NCBI GenBank assembly: GCA_028023455.1
Contig: JAQFVV010006221.1
Span: 6,617,011 to 6,681,010 of the forward strand
Source of the DNA: Epiperipatus broadwayi
Taxonomy: Eukaryota; Onychophora; Udeonychophora; Euonychophora; Peripatidae
Direction of reading: 5' to 3'
DNA length: 64,000 bases
In this document: positions 24,061-36,647 of the stretch, piece by piece
Position numbering within the stretch: the stretch's first letter is position 1
How the letters are laid out: each line of letters opens with the position of its first letter
Translations under genes and position numbers: made by a program
The notes under the pieces: model-generated
Told to the model about the DNA's origin: nothing
Database searches by the model: none
What the model saw: only the letters and a program-made list of their open reading frames with translations

Positions 24061-24485
24061 AAATGTAGTTGTGTGTACGACTATTTTCATCATCTAGTTC
24101 AATTGTTAAATGTTTTTAGAAAAATTTGAGCTATAATTTTCCAAATATTTTACTATTAGTAATAACTCAAATGTTAATATAGATCACAACATTTCAAAAA
24201 TTATTTTTCTTCATTCTTCAACAATTTCTAACCTGACCAGTGATCATGTAATATAGGAATTGTACCAATAATCTTTAGGTTTATAAATACTGAAATTAAT
24301 ATTCTAAGCAATTAGGCTATTCTACTAAAAGATACTATGTCAATTCCATATGAAATTGTTACTGGCCAGGCTAGAAAGATGAGAGTAACAACTTGTATGT
24401 TATTGCTAATAGTTAAATGTATTTACAAATGTATTAATTTTTTATTTTTTTTTACAAACATTTAACATTTCAAATAGATCAAGGC
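24061..24485. mobile_element. Old inverted-dimer Penelope/tRNA-like element
   Basis: Same layout as 1954-2473 but strongly diverged. The left arm has ACTATTTTCATCATCTAG (about 24080), an ACTATTAGTAATA block and CTGACCAGTGATCATGTAAT (about 24233). The right arm has the reverse-complement motifs TACTGGCCAGGCTAG and ATGTTATTGCTAATAGTTAA, ending near CATTTAACATTTCAAATAGA. It shows that the inverted-dimer form is not unique to one locus. Confidence 0.55.
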
Positions 24486-27400
24486 TATCCAACCTTAAGA
24501 TAAATATATTTTATTAGTATAGATAAAAAATATATATTTGTCTGTGGGTCACATCAAAAATAATAAATACACTACATATATTAAATTATGGAGGTCCTAC
24601 CATTAGTTAGGTTTAGTGGATATTTCAAAAATATAATAAATGTGGTATTTATATGTTTTTATTGAACAGTAGTTAATCCAATGATTATTTATAATATATT
24701 TTTGTGAGAGGTTTGCAATATAGAATTAAAGCATCTAATAAGCATTTGATTCAAATTATTGTTTTTCACTCAAAAAAAATCAAAACCTTTAGATGGGCTG
24801 CACAAATTATCATCGCAGGCTGTGTTTTAGCAACCCAGAACTAGGTGATGGAAATACAAGCAAAATCCACATTACAAATATTCAGATTTTATGTCACAAA
24901 CATTTAGATAAACATTATATCATAATTGTTGGAACATTTAAATTTCTTGCAAAATAATAGTATAGTCTAAAAAGTTTAAAGTCCATACTGCATTGCATTA
25001 GTCTATTTTACATCGCTATTAAGGATAATAATGTAAGCATGATTATTATATATATAAAAAAAAGAAAGGTGGCTGTTAGATGGCAAATTGTGCCTAAACT
25101 TCTGAGTTGGTCAGTTGTTATTTTTTGATAGTCATCTCATTGTGTAAAGTATAACAAATGGGATAAAGATAATTGTTCCATCTGGTATATCAATTTGTAT
25201 GATCATTACATAAGTATCAAATAATAAGAGGATTTAGTTCTAAATTCTTTACTAATTCAGGTTCATGTATTTCAAATCTTTTGATCTTATGTTAATGGTT
25301 TGAACTAGACTCAACTCATTACTGGTAGGAAACCCTGATTAATTACCAAACCTTTAATGCTGCATGTGAGATTAACTGTTTGTTATAAGGTATTAGATTC
25401 CCTGAATTCTTTAATGATCTGAAATTAATTCTTTTTGTGTAAAATTGTTTGCTAGAGAGAAAGAATTATTCTGAATTAGCTTTTTATCATAATAAGTCAA
25501 TTACTAACTTTACATATGAAATATTTGTAAGAAGTTCTTAGACAAGCTTATGTGATAATTGACTTGGAAGTAATCTTGTCCCTGCTTTGTTTCCATTTTG
25601 AATGATTTAGCTTGGCACCTTTAAAAAATGTGAACAACAGAATATCGAATTATTACTAAAGAAATATAGAATATCAATCAAGTGATTGATATATTCTCAG
25701 TGAAAATGTTTTTGTTTTTTTTACCAACTTTATTTTTTTGTTTTTTGGCCTTAGAATATTACTTAAATTACTGAGATTGCTTAAAAAGAATTATCTTAAA
25801 TAGAATAAATAAAAAAAATACATGACACTTCACTACTTTCAATATCTTTATCAAAAGTGGTTTTATTTTATTTATTCCATTTTGTAGACATATTTTTAGC
25901 TTGGCCAATCACTAGCAATTAGATGTTTGGAGTTGTACCCAAGTCTTTTTTTTTTTTTTTTTTTAGTAATTGGATTTGTTCAATAAGAATCTGTTCTTTG
26001 GATTGTGCTATGCCACTGCCATCTGGTATCCATTAGTTATTCAAGTTTAATATAGATGGCTCTGGAATGGAGTGAATTGCTACTCCTAATGCAAATCTAG
26101 AGCAAAAAGTTTCAGGATTGATTTTTAGCCGAGTAACAAATAAAAAACCATTCATCTTGGACAATCTAAATAGAACTATTAAATACCTCATTTGTGACTA
26201 CTATGTGCAAACATCATGTAGTCTCCCAAACAAATTAATCACAATAATACTGTACTGTATAGGTTTATGTGGGGTTTAAAATCTAATGTATTGATTTAAT
26301 ACAGACAAAAAATGTTTTCATTACTTTATTGAAAGTCGTATTTAATTGCATTAGAATTTTCATTTTTAAAGTTTGAAAATCATTTTGCAAAAAGTTGTTA
26401 CAAGTTTGGATAACTAATTTGGCAGCATTTTAATTTACATTGGGAAAGGCATCTTAAACGCACCTTGTGTTGTCAACATGGAAAAGACAATTTGTAGTAA
26501 GAAAATTTTCTGAGTGTTTCTGAAAATATAATATTTTAGCACTGAGAAATTTTTTATATATTAAAATATTGCTTTGCTACTCTGCATTATTTATCTTTCT
26601 AAGTTGAAAAGATCTAGTGATATACCAAAGTAATTCAAACAACTTTATGGTAACTTAGTGCTGAATTTTCTCTAGTTTTGGTCACATAATTGAGCTATAT
26701 TTTCTTGTAGATCCTATCAATTATAATAGTTATTACATAATAATTTATTGATATATTTATAAGATTAATATTTCAATTTTTTCTAGTATGATAGGTGCAT
26801 AGTTTTTTTCACATCATACCAGAAAACTTTCTTTTATATTTGATCCATTTATTTCATGTATATCTTTTAATGTCTTAATTTGTTCATTTGTTGCCAGATC
26901 TAGAAACTTCATCAACCAATTTCATTTTAGATTTTTATTCTTTCAATATTGTTAGTGATGCTTATTAATATTTTTTTGATTAATGTGTTTCCTTTTAATT
27001 CTCTTTTGTTAATCTTAACATACACCTCTCCATATTTGTGTTTATCAGTTTCTCATTACTTTTCTATTAAATGTTCATGTACTAATAAAAGAACATTAAA
27101 ATTCTTTCTGATGCATGGGCAAGTTTATATTTAATATTAAATTATTTTTAAAAAACATTCAATTTTAATTCCATGATTGATTTAATATTTTAAATTTCTA
27201 TCTATATTGACAACTTGATCAACATATTTACAACCTGCCTTTTCTTATTCATTAGTAACACCCCCTCCCCATTTAAAAATCTATTATGTGCTACTTGTTT
27301 TATTATTATATAATAACTTATGTTGCATCATATTCAAAATTCAAATATCTTACCGTTATCTTGACTTATTTTTATTCTCTTTGCTTCCAATTTAATTCAC

Positions 27401-27900
27401 AAAATACTTTTTAAAAAATGCTATGATAAATTTTGAAAAGATGGAATTATCCTATCACACCCTCTTAACAATGTTAATCTTATTAGTGTCATCATGTAAT
27501 CTAGTAACTGCTGATGCATTCTGACATCGATTTTCTCATATTGATCAAAAAGTCTTTTTAGAATATACATATTGAATTAAAATTCATATGCACTTACTTA
27601 TACTAGTAATATTCTCAATAAATTCGATGTGGTCTAACTATTTTTAGTTAGTTTGGATGCAGAATGGATTGTTTTTTATGATCTTATACAAGAATAAACA
27701 GATTAGGGCCCTATACATGAGGGATCAGAGTGACTTAAGGTCAACATGGATATGATAATATTGGCATTAAGGGCTTTGAGCATTCTATCATCAGATTTTT
27801 AATAATATGAATGGCTGAAGAATTGGAGGATGGGGAAGATTGAAGCCTGTCCATAAAGTATGAAGATTTGCTATTTTAATATAAACCGAGCACTGATTAT
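24486..27900. other. AT-rich DNA without a recognisable gene
   Basis: No gene recognised. Includes a run of about 20 T at about 25946-25965, a short palindrome at 25669-25697, and a possible scrap of the hairpin SINE family at about 26008-26095 (ATCTGGTATCCATTAGTTA). Confidence 0.45.
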
Positions 27901-27917
27901 ATATACATGTGGGAGAT

Positions 27918-27974
27918 GATGATCTGGACCAACTGATGAGTGTGTTCCAACATGAAATACATGTATTGATCATC
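27918..27974 (+). ncRNA. Decayed hammerhead ribozyme copy
   Basis: Shares TGGACCAACTGATGAGTG with the 3.2-kb ribozyme. CTGATGA is at 27933-27939. The helix II remnant GTGT/ACAT has one G-T pair where the other copy has G-C, consistent with CpG decay. GAA is at 27954-27956. Helix III is the palindrome ATACATGTAT (27957-27966). Outer helix I is GATGATC (27918-27924) with GATCATC (27968-27974). The inner helix I pairing (CCAA with TTGG) has lost its 3' strand, and the triplet is ATT. Cleavage is probably weak or lost. The outer strands pair further (ACATG with CATGT). Confidence 0.55.
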
Positions 27975-28904
27975 TTTTTCATGTGTATGTGATCATATGT
28001 ATCAATGGTATAAGATGGAATGGATAGCTATAAGGAGCTTAAAAGTCTGAATTCAAATCCCTTCAAAATACAAAAAAGTATATCAAGATTATTATTTTAC
28101 TTTGTACATATGTACAGACAGTACTTGAATAAATTATGTCATTATTTTAAATTACCCTAGAAAATTTGCATATGTCAATCATAGCAATTAATCATAATTG
28201 GATTCATATAAAAATCCCTACTAGGATTTATGAATAAACCATTCTGTGTAATTAAGACCAATATGAATTATGTGCTTATGAAGAAGCTAAGATATATAAT
28301 AAAAGAATTAATACTGAATTGTGAATATGATTCGCACATTACAGTAGTTGCTGATAGTTTGCATAATAGTGATATAGTTATAATGGATGTATGTTCCTAA
28401 CATATATGTATATTGTAGTTGTTTCCAAATGGAAGTGTGAAGGACTTTCATTTAACATGGACTAAAATAAAAATATAGCTACTGTTCATGCATTGAAAGT
28501 GATACACCCATACAAGACTTTGTTTATAGACTATAGAGATCAGGCGGCATTGACGCTTTATAAATAAATCTTAATTGCAAAGCTAATTGTAGCAAAATAA
28601 ATTTATTTAATAATAATAACAAATGAAGAAAAGAATAACTAGTAGAAAATGATGAGAGATTTTAATAATTTTGTTACAATTAAGTTGCAGTCAGATTTAT
28701 TTAGAAAACATCAATGTCTCCCGATTGGTGTTTCAAATAGCTTCAGAACGATCTATTATTTCTAATATCTTTTTAATATCCGCATGGCTTCTTCAATATA
28801 AATCCAAAATTATTCAAATAACTTACAACAATTTATAAATCTATTAAAAGTGAAGAGATATATACCATTAAACATCACATAATCACTCTTTGCTTACACG
28901 AGTT
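27975..28904. other. AT-rich DNA without a recognisable gene
   Basis: No gene or clear repeat seen. Confidence 0.45.
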
Positions 28905-29982
28905 GTTTAGACAGGATGTGATGTACCGTGGCTTCTCCTTAAATGAAGTTAGGAATCTCTCAGCAACTATGCCCAAAGAAACCTGTTAGCCACTTTACCT
29001 TCCCCTCCATTCCCCACCCTAAGCTTTCCCATAATCTGCTTCATCCCATTTCCACAACATAATCTTTTCAACTCTACGACCTTTATATCTAAATCCCCCT
29101 TATCTTTTCCCAGACCCAGCATAAAAACCAATAACCCACTTTCTGTATAATCACTTTGTTCATATTTATTCTCGCATAACTTCTTTATTTGTACCCTTTC
29201 TGCTTTCAAGCATTTACATTCAATCAACAGATGCCTAATATGTTCTATATCTTCCTTACATAATTTGCAAACTAAATCATCCATATTTTTCCATTTACAT
29301 GTATATTCTCTTGTTGCTAAAGATCCCATTCGAGCCTTAAACAATAAGCTACTTTTCTTACTATTATCATAAATTAACTCGCACCCAATATTCTGTTTAC
29401 TTCTACATATATTTAAACTCTTTTTACTCTCCATACTAGTTCTCCATCTCTCCAACTCCCTATTCTTTATTAATGCATCTATTCTTTTATCTCCTTACCA
29501 CTATAACACTCAACAATCCTCCTAACACAATCATCCCACCTTTTATACAAGTATACTAATATAAATTCTTTATCCAAATCCTTTGCATATCGCATTACCT
29601 TTCTCACCCATCTTGTTGCCTGCCCTTTACTCATAACCCAATTAAATACTATTTTGGCTATTTTTTATCATCCATAAACTGCAACCTACCAAACATTTTT
29701 ATTTTACTTTTTGCATTTTTCATATAAAAACTTGACCATCCCATTTCTTCTTGAATTGCCTCCTTTACTGTCCATACCTCTGCATCTAATGCATGTCTTC
29801 CTACTTCCCTTTGTACTTCTCTAAGTAATCTAATACCCTTTTACTAACACATAATACATCATTACCATATGTTAACCCTGCTACTATAACTCCCTTCCAT
29901 ACAATTCTAGCTACATCATATTTATTATATAAAAACACTGTTAATTTCTTTACTAAACCCTTTCTTTTCTTTGCTTCATTTA
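28905..29982 (-). pseudogene. LINE copy 1: C-terminal end of ORF2, 5'-truncated
   Basis: Reading down from 29982, fragments include DVARIVWKGVIVAGLTYG and KEAIQEEMGWSSFYMKN, then an open frame from 29455 to 28967 containing a CCHC-type motif, KLCKEDIEHIRHLLIEC. This belongs to the region after the RT domain of non-LTR retrotransposons, whose zinc-finger-like tail probably binds the element RNA or target DNA. Stops and frameshifts interrupt the part before 29455. The 3' end, CATCACATC-like, is at about 28905. The RT core is missing; the copy stops exactly where a hairpin element begins at 29983. Clade uncertain (CR1/L2- or R1-like). Confidence 0.7.
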
Positions 29983-30078
29983 GCAAAACTCTCTATACAG
30001 TAATGCCACTCAGTGCAAGCCAGAGTAATTAATGAATGCACTGAGTAGTGCTACTGTATGAAGAGTTTTGCCTCTGTG
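29983..30078. mobile_element. Hairpin SINE-family copy, minimal
   Basis: GCAAAACTCTCTATACAGTA at 29983 and TACTGTATGAAGAGTTTTGC to about 30072 form the arms, with GCCACTCAGTGC and GCACTGAGTAGTGC inside. It is shorter than the 1.6-kb copy and lacks the single-copy tail. It marks the 5' edge of LINE copy 1. Confidence 0.65.
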
Positions 30079-31284
30079 AAATAGATATATACCAAGGAAA
30101 TAATTTTTTTTAATAATGTTTTCAGCACAAGTTTTTAAAGATTTGTTGTGATGGGATATAATTTTTTTTAACAATTTGAACTGCATTTAATCATTTTGAA
30201 GAAGTAATTAAAAAATTAGCTTCACATTACTTGAGGTACTCATGAAAAAAAATTGAAAACATGGATAATAAGGTTTGCTTACATATTTGATATCAAGTAA
30301 AGCAAATAAAATGGAATAAAGAATAGAACTGTAATGGCTTAGGCTGCCTAGGATACTGCTTAATATTATATATATAAATGTGTATTTTCACTTAAAAATA
30401 AAAAGTAAAAATGTTTTGTTTATGGTTGTGAAAAATAGATTAAATTTTAAAATAAAATAGATTTCAAGTAATACAAAAAAATCTTGGAAGGAAATACATT
30501 GGGAGAAACAAGTAAATATATTTATTTTAAAAATGAATGCTTAAACTGTACTTCTTATATAAATGTAAAATTAAAGCAAAAAAAAGATAAAAGTAGATGG
30601 AGTAGTACTAAGATGTCTAGCAAAAAGAAGTAATAATCACAGATGACGACTAGACTTTTTTAATGTTCCTTCGCTAGATATCTAAAGAAAAGAATTGATA
30701 AACTTTATTAGACTATAAGGAAAATAAAGGCTTAAATCTTTATGAAAATTTTTTTATAGACCCTTGCTGCAGCATGCAATCAATGGATGAAAATGATTAT
30801 GAGAATATAAAATGGCAACAAAACTGAAAAAAAATATTTTACTCGTGTTTATTAAGATGCTATTGGAGATAAAAATATAATACAGTTGTAAGAAGTAGTT
30901 TAGGCAGGATTTTGTATTTTCAGATTAAATAAGTTATAGTCTTAAGAATGCTTCCTAAACATAATATTTGTTGAAATTCTGTAAAATTCATTTTGCAATG
31001 CACAATGATAATAGCTAATAAATTTCATTCAAGTGGCTTGTTACTACACATATTGAGAGATCGTGTAGTGATCTGGAAAAAATAAATGATAATAAGATTG
31101 AATCATCAAACATATATATACATTCTTAGAATAAAATTACACGTATAATGTAAAATCTAAATGAGAGTCCAAATAACAGACTATATATATATATATATCC
31201 ATTTCAGTTTAATTTAATGGATATTATAGCACAATTAAACAGCCCATTTTTCCTTTTTACTAATTATCTTGTAATAAAGGTCAA
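30079..31284. other. AT-rich DNA without a recognisable gene
   Basis: No gene or clear repeat seen. Confidence 0.45.
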
Positions 31285-32952
31285 TTAGATGTGGTACAAT
31301 CCTACTATGACTTCTCCTTTCTCAGAGTCAGGAATCTTTCAGCCACTATGCTCAGAGAAACTTGTTAGCCACCTTACATTTCCTTTCCATTCCCCACCCT
31401 AAGTTTTTCTAATATTCTTTTCTATCCTGCTCCAACCCATTTCACACAATATTATCTTTGTCCATTATATATTTAAATCCTCCTTATTTTTTTCCAAACC
31501 CAGCATAAAATCCAAGAACCCATTTTCCGTATAATCACTTCATTTATATTTATTCTCCCATAACTTCATTTTTTATACTCTTTGTGTTTGTAAGCATTTA
31601 CATTCAATTAACAGATGCCTAATATTTTCCATGCCTTTTTTACATAACTTGCATACTAAATCACCCACATTTCTCCATTTATGTGTATATTCCCTTGTTG
31701 CTAACAATGTTGTTTGAGCCTTAAACAGTAAACTACTTTCCTTGCTATTGTCATAAATTAACTCATACCCAATATTCTGTTTACTTCTACATATATTTAA
31801 ACTCTTTTTACTCTCCATACTAGTTCTCCCTCCAACTTACTATTTTTTATTAATGCATCTATTCTTCTATCCCATTTCTTGCCACTATAACACTCAACAA
31901 TTCTCCAAACACAATTATCTCACCTTTGTATAAGTATGCTGACATAAAGTCTTTATCCAAATCTTCTGCATACCACACTACCTTTCTCACCAATCTTGTT
32001 GCCTGTTCTTTACTCATTTCCCAATTAAATATTATTTTGGCTATTCTCTTATTATCCATAAATTGCAATCTACCAAATATTTTCATTTTGCTCTTTGCAT
32101 CTCTCATATAAAAACATGACCATCCCATTTCCCCTTGAATTGTCTCCTTTGCTGTCCACATATCTGTATCAAATGCATGTCTTCCTACTTCTCACTGTAT
32201 TTTTTCTAAGTATCTGTCACCTCTTCACTAACACACCATTACCATAATGTAACCCTGCTACTTCCACTCCCATACAATTCTTGCTACATCATATTTATTA
32301 TATGAAAACATTGTTAATTTTTTTTATCAGTTCCTTTTTTTTCTTTGTTTCATTTATAATTTTTTTCTCCCATTCATCCAAGCAATTTCTCTGATTACTT
32401 AAGATAATTCTGAAATAGTTATACCTATTCATCACATTTAACTTTATATCCTCCATTAAAAATACATTCTCTTTTCTTTCCTCAGCATTTATCTTCATTA
32501 CTTTTGATTTTTCTTCTCTAAATTTAATTCCCATTAGTTTATCCACCCTTGCACACATCTTCAGCATAACTTTTATTTCTTCACTTCTTTCTGTGTACAA
32601 GAAGATATCAGCAAATAAAAGACCTGACAATATATACACTCCCTTGCCATCAATTAATGGTATCTCTACCCCTCTTCCTAGTCTTTCCATTGCTCTCTTC
32701 ATTTCTCTTAATTATAACAAAAACAAAGCATGTAACATAGGGCATTCTTGCCTTAGTACCACTCCACTTTTAACTCTAACTGATTCTATATTTCCTAAGT
32801 GATACATACTGTAATTATTTTCATACAATCTATTAATAATATTCAATAAAGCTACATTCATTCCCAAATTTATTAAACTTACCCATAATCTATTTATATT
32901 TACTCTATCTTATGCCTTCTTTATATCTATAAAGACCATATCTAATTTTTCC
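31285..32952 (-). pseudogene. LINE copy 2, 3' half (RT palm to C-terminus)
   Basis: Down the minus strand it begins with RT motif A (EKLDMVFIDIKKA, then a stop, then DRVNINRLW). A degraded RQECPML follows in place of RQGCPLS. The motif C region reads GLLFADIFLY, one Asp short of the usual FADD, inside the open frame 32702-32298. Next come EMGWSCFYMRDAKSKMK (32161-31859) and the CCHC-type KLCKKGMENIRHLLIEC (31818-31573). The 3' end lies near 31285. The first half of the same gene is at 39309-40140; the two are separated by the Penelope-like palindrome inserted at ATCTAATTTTTCC (32940-32952). The loss of a catalytic Asp and several stops mean it is dead. Confidence 0.75.
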
Positions 32953-33245
32953 TGAAGGTTTGTGATGATGGTATTCTAGTTGTATTTTTATAATGGACTA
33001 TTTCCATCATCTAATATTTGTATTTAATATCTTTAAAAAAATTTAACTTTTCAACTGTTAGTAATAGCACATCAAACAGGTTAATATATGCACAATGTTT
33101 TGATAGGTATTAGTCTCCCCTCTTCATCAGGTGTAGCTGGCCTGACCAGTGACAGTACTAACATGGGATTTGAACCTGGATCCTTAGATTCTTGAGTTTT
33201 GAATTTTAAGGTAATGCTCTAACCAACTGAGCCATCCTGCCAAAG
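32953..33245 (-). repeat. tRNA-like terminal region of the Penelope-like element (left arm)
   Basis: The minus strand has an A-box-like TGGCTCAGTTGGTTAGAGC (33234-33216), then CCTTA/TAAGG stem strands separated by an intron-sized loop, then a B-box GGTTCAAATCCC (33176-33165). After that come TCACTGGTCAGGCCAG, a TAATACCTATCAAAACATT block and the family tail TTAGATGATGGAAATAGTCC, ending in ATCATCACAAACCTTCA at 32953. By itself this would be called a tRNA-derived SINE, but it is continuous with the nuclease gene in both arms. Confidence 0.7.
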
Positions 33246-33321
33246 GCAACAGTCTGTAGAAATTTCATATACTTATCTATGAGATTTCTCCTAATTTCTC
33301 CACTTTTTCCTAAGAGCAAAG

Positions 33322-33926
33322 TTGATTAGTGGTTTCCATACTTTATGTATAGTCACACTAGGTTGGCTTATGGGATTTTTTTGTCATGTGAGCGGCTTTT
33401 TTAAATTTTCTTCTTTGTACCTTTTCTTCTCTATCCAATATTTTTGTATTTTCCCAATTAAACATATGTTCATTGGTACATACATGTTCTGCTACCTTAG
33501 ACACATCTGTTTTCTCTCTTTTAATCATCAGTTTGTGTTCTTCCTTTTCAATGGGACAACTGGTCTCACCAATATATGTTCTTCCACAGTCACATGGTAC
33601 TTTGTAGATGCAGCTTTTTCTTCTCACCATTTCAAGTTTAGGTTTTGTAAATGTTAGAATTCCTTGTAGAGTGATATGGCTCTGGAAAGGTATTCTGATG
33701 TTATACTGATTGCAGATTTTCCTCAATTTGTCTGCTATTTTTGGAATGTATGGGTACACTACAGTACCAATTATTGTCTTTTCTCTTGATGGTTTTTTTT
33801 TGTTGTCTATTTAAAGTTTTTTTAATAGTAGCTGATGGATAACCATTTTTCATAAGAGTTTGTTCTATATAGATATTTTCCTTTTCCAAATCGCTGGTTT
33901 CTGAACAAACTTCTTTTGCTCTATTT
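33322..33926 (-). pseudogene. Penelope-like GIY-YIG endonuclease domain (left arm)
   Basis: Endonuclease that would nick target DNA for reverse transcription. Main frame 33759-33358: CDCGRTYIGET is the YIG strand, followed by KVAEHVCTNEHMFNWENT and KILDREEKVQRRKFKKAAHM, the usual arrangement of the Penelope-type nuclease (conserved His residues and the C-terminal Arg/Glu-rich helix). The upstream part, 33889-33701, is in another frame (a frameshift near 33760) and encodes the RT-EN linker with KNGYPSATIKKTLNRQQKK. The gene is cut from its RT by the insertion at 33932. Confidence 0.8.
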
Positions 33927-33927
33927 C

Positions 33928-36647
33928 ATAGTGTAACAGTCAGAATCGTCTATCTCGCTAACACACTGCAGAATTCAAACCCCAGACACAAAGCTGAACA
34001 TTCTAGGAGGGGTTGCCTTCTAGATATACTAAGTTCGAATCTAAAGTCCAAATTTCACAGCGCCATCTACGTGGTAATGCATCTGATGCCACTACTAGTA
34101 TAACCTTTGACCGGTGCCTGGTGGTCAGGGAGAAACAAAAGACTCTATACTAAAAGAAGCTTGGGTGGCTAATTAACGTCTATGGATTTATAAAAGAAAT
34201 GCAGAAAATATATACATATAGACCGAGACAGTGATAGGAATCAAATAAAATAAGAGATCAAATTTAGTTTTAAATAATTTCACAAAATTTATTTATATAA
34301 ATTATATATATAATGCCACTGTCTGCTTATATGAGACAGGGATGCGTATTAAATAATTGTTGGCATTATATTCCAATAAAATAAAATAAAAATTTTAAAG
34401 CAAAGTGATATATACTATTCCTCAGGCTAATAGCATTATGATAATGTGCTTGATGAAATAGGAACATGTGCGAGGTGCTTTCAGCAATTATACAAGTTTA
34501 AGAAAATATTTGAAAATTAAGTGTTCTAAAATATTTTTTGATTTCAAGAATAGCATGGACAAAAGCTTACTAAGCAACAAAGTGGGAATGTGATCAAAGC
34601 ATTTATTTGAGAATAATAATAATAGAGTTGCATTGGGAGGTCAGTATTGCTGATAATGAATTTATTAAAGTTGGAGGGTGTGACACGTTTGAGTCACGGA
34701 TGCTTTGTAAAATAAATATAAAAATAAAACAATAATGGAATATTTGGAATGATTACAGAGGGCATCTTGCTGCTAACCTGTAGGAAAGTATTTTATGAAC
34801 AGCCGAAACTTAGTGACTGGGTGACGATTGCGTTTAATTCCCAGGTGTGTCATTTGTGGACACACTCTGCCTGGAAATCGCAAAGAGAACGGACTTTGGC
34901 TGTGTAAAGAATCCTTGGAAAAATAAAACAAAGCGGTCTCAACAACCAATTCACTTACCAGCAATACGAGATTAGTGTATATAAAACATACTGAATGGGT
35001 TTTACTTGGATTAAGAGAAATGCCCAATCAAATTCCCAGAAATTCATTTAAAAGGGTCCGCACATTCTCGACATCAATGATGTACTTTGTAATTAAAGTA
35101 GAACACGGTAATTAAAATAGAAAAATGCATGCTTGCGGGTTTGAAAGTAAGTATAGATTTATATACGCAATCATGCATTAGGGGACACATTTAATCATTG
35201 ACCTCACACATACTCTCATATTAGATTAAAATCAATAGCATGTAGATTTTAAACTATGTGATTATGTGATATATTAAAGAAAAGAATCGCCCTCGAACGA
35301 GTGATTTGCAAGATAATAAAAATTGGAAATTATTTAGAAATTTAAAATATGCGTTTATAGTGGCGTCTTAGTTTCAACAAAAGGAATAATTCACTCGGTC
35401 AAAGACGATTCTGACACATTATCATAATAAAATAACAGAAAGCTTAATCAATAGAAAATATTAACCCAAGGATAGAGAGCAAAATGTTGAGTATATTTAA
35501 ACACGTTAAAGAAATACATAATGAAGTTATGTGAAATATAAGAAAAACAATTTTAAATAGCTATAGCATGTTAGTTATCACAAGAGCTCTTGGGTTAATT
35601 TAGGGTTACCTCTGGAGAAGCATTTTCAGGTAGATGTTCGGCAGGTTTTATAATTCAGCAGCAAAATCTGGAAATGTTCATATTGTTGGCAGCGGCAGCA
35701 GTTCCCGGGTTCCTTGTGTGATAACTTCCGATGGTCTACGGCAGCATATGACCATTTCAAAGAGAAATAGCCTTCTTGCACTCTACTCTGTCATGTCAAG
35801 ATTTACAAATTACTACTATAATTTTGGTTAGAAACATTAGACTCAGAATGATTTTTCTTAGAAATATTAGAAGAATGGAGAACAAAAGAAAAACCTCCTT
35901 TTTATAGTAGAATTTAACAATAGAACTGCCCTGGAGCATTACAAAAATATATCAGACTTATGAGCTGTAATCATCCGAATGTCTAAAGGAATTCAACATT
36001 AATTAATTTCTTTTGTTACTTTCCCTGTCGACACTCGAATTATAAACTAGATTTAATTAAAAATTACTTTTATTAATTAAAGAAAACCTTAAATGGACAT
36101 CTGCTGTTTTTAGACAAACTTATATAATATTAACTAATTAAACTATTGTCCCTCATTTATTTTAAAGAAATATTTGGAATGACTTTTATTAAATTAAACG
36201 AAAATTATTTTACTTTTAACTTGCAATATTTGAATCTATTTACTAAACGAATATTTACTAAATGAATTTTATTTTAAATCAAAATATATTATGATGGTAA
36301 TATATTTGTAAATAGATTCAAACAAAATAACTTTAACAATTTATAATTTTAATATGTCTTAAAATGCATATTATAGTGTGTGCGCAATTACGACTTATAT
36401 AACCTACTTTTTAATAAATCAAAATTATGTGAACATATACACAATCTATAATCTTTTATTTATTTGGGAATGACATATATAATATGATCATTGTACTCGT
36501 GGTTTAAAATTAGATGGGATTTTCAGTATATAAGCATATTGCAGACACACTACGATAGATTGGGGTTCAAACTAAGGTATGAGGGTAGGAAATAGGTAAG
36601 AAAAGGTGAAATGAAGATCTGCAAAGCAGACCTTACTGTTTCAATAG
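33928..36647. mobile_element. Noncoding LTR-like element, 2.71 kb, inserted in the Penelope-like left arm
   Basis: TGTAACAGTCAGAATCG begins at 33932 and CTTACTGTTTCA ends at 36643, with ATAG on both sides (33928-33931 and 36644-36647). The uninterrupted right arm (TATCACTATGGATCATAGCA, about 38455) gives the empty site. TG...CA ends and a 4-bp duplication fit an LTR retrotransposon integrase. No gag or pol motif was found; short frames (34773-35027 minus, 35634-35831 plus) match nothing I know. Internally GACGATTCTGAC at 35404-35415 is the inverse of GTCAGAATCGTC at 33939-33950. Second copy: 16704-19604. Confidence 0.75.
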
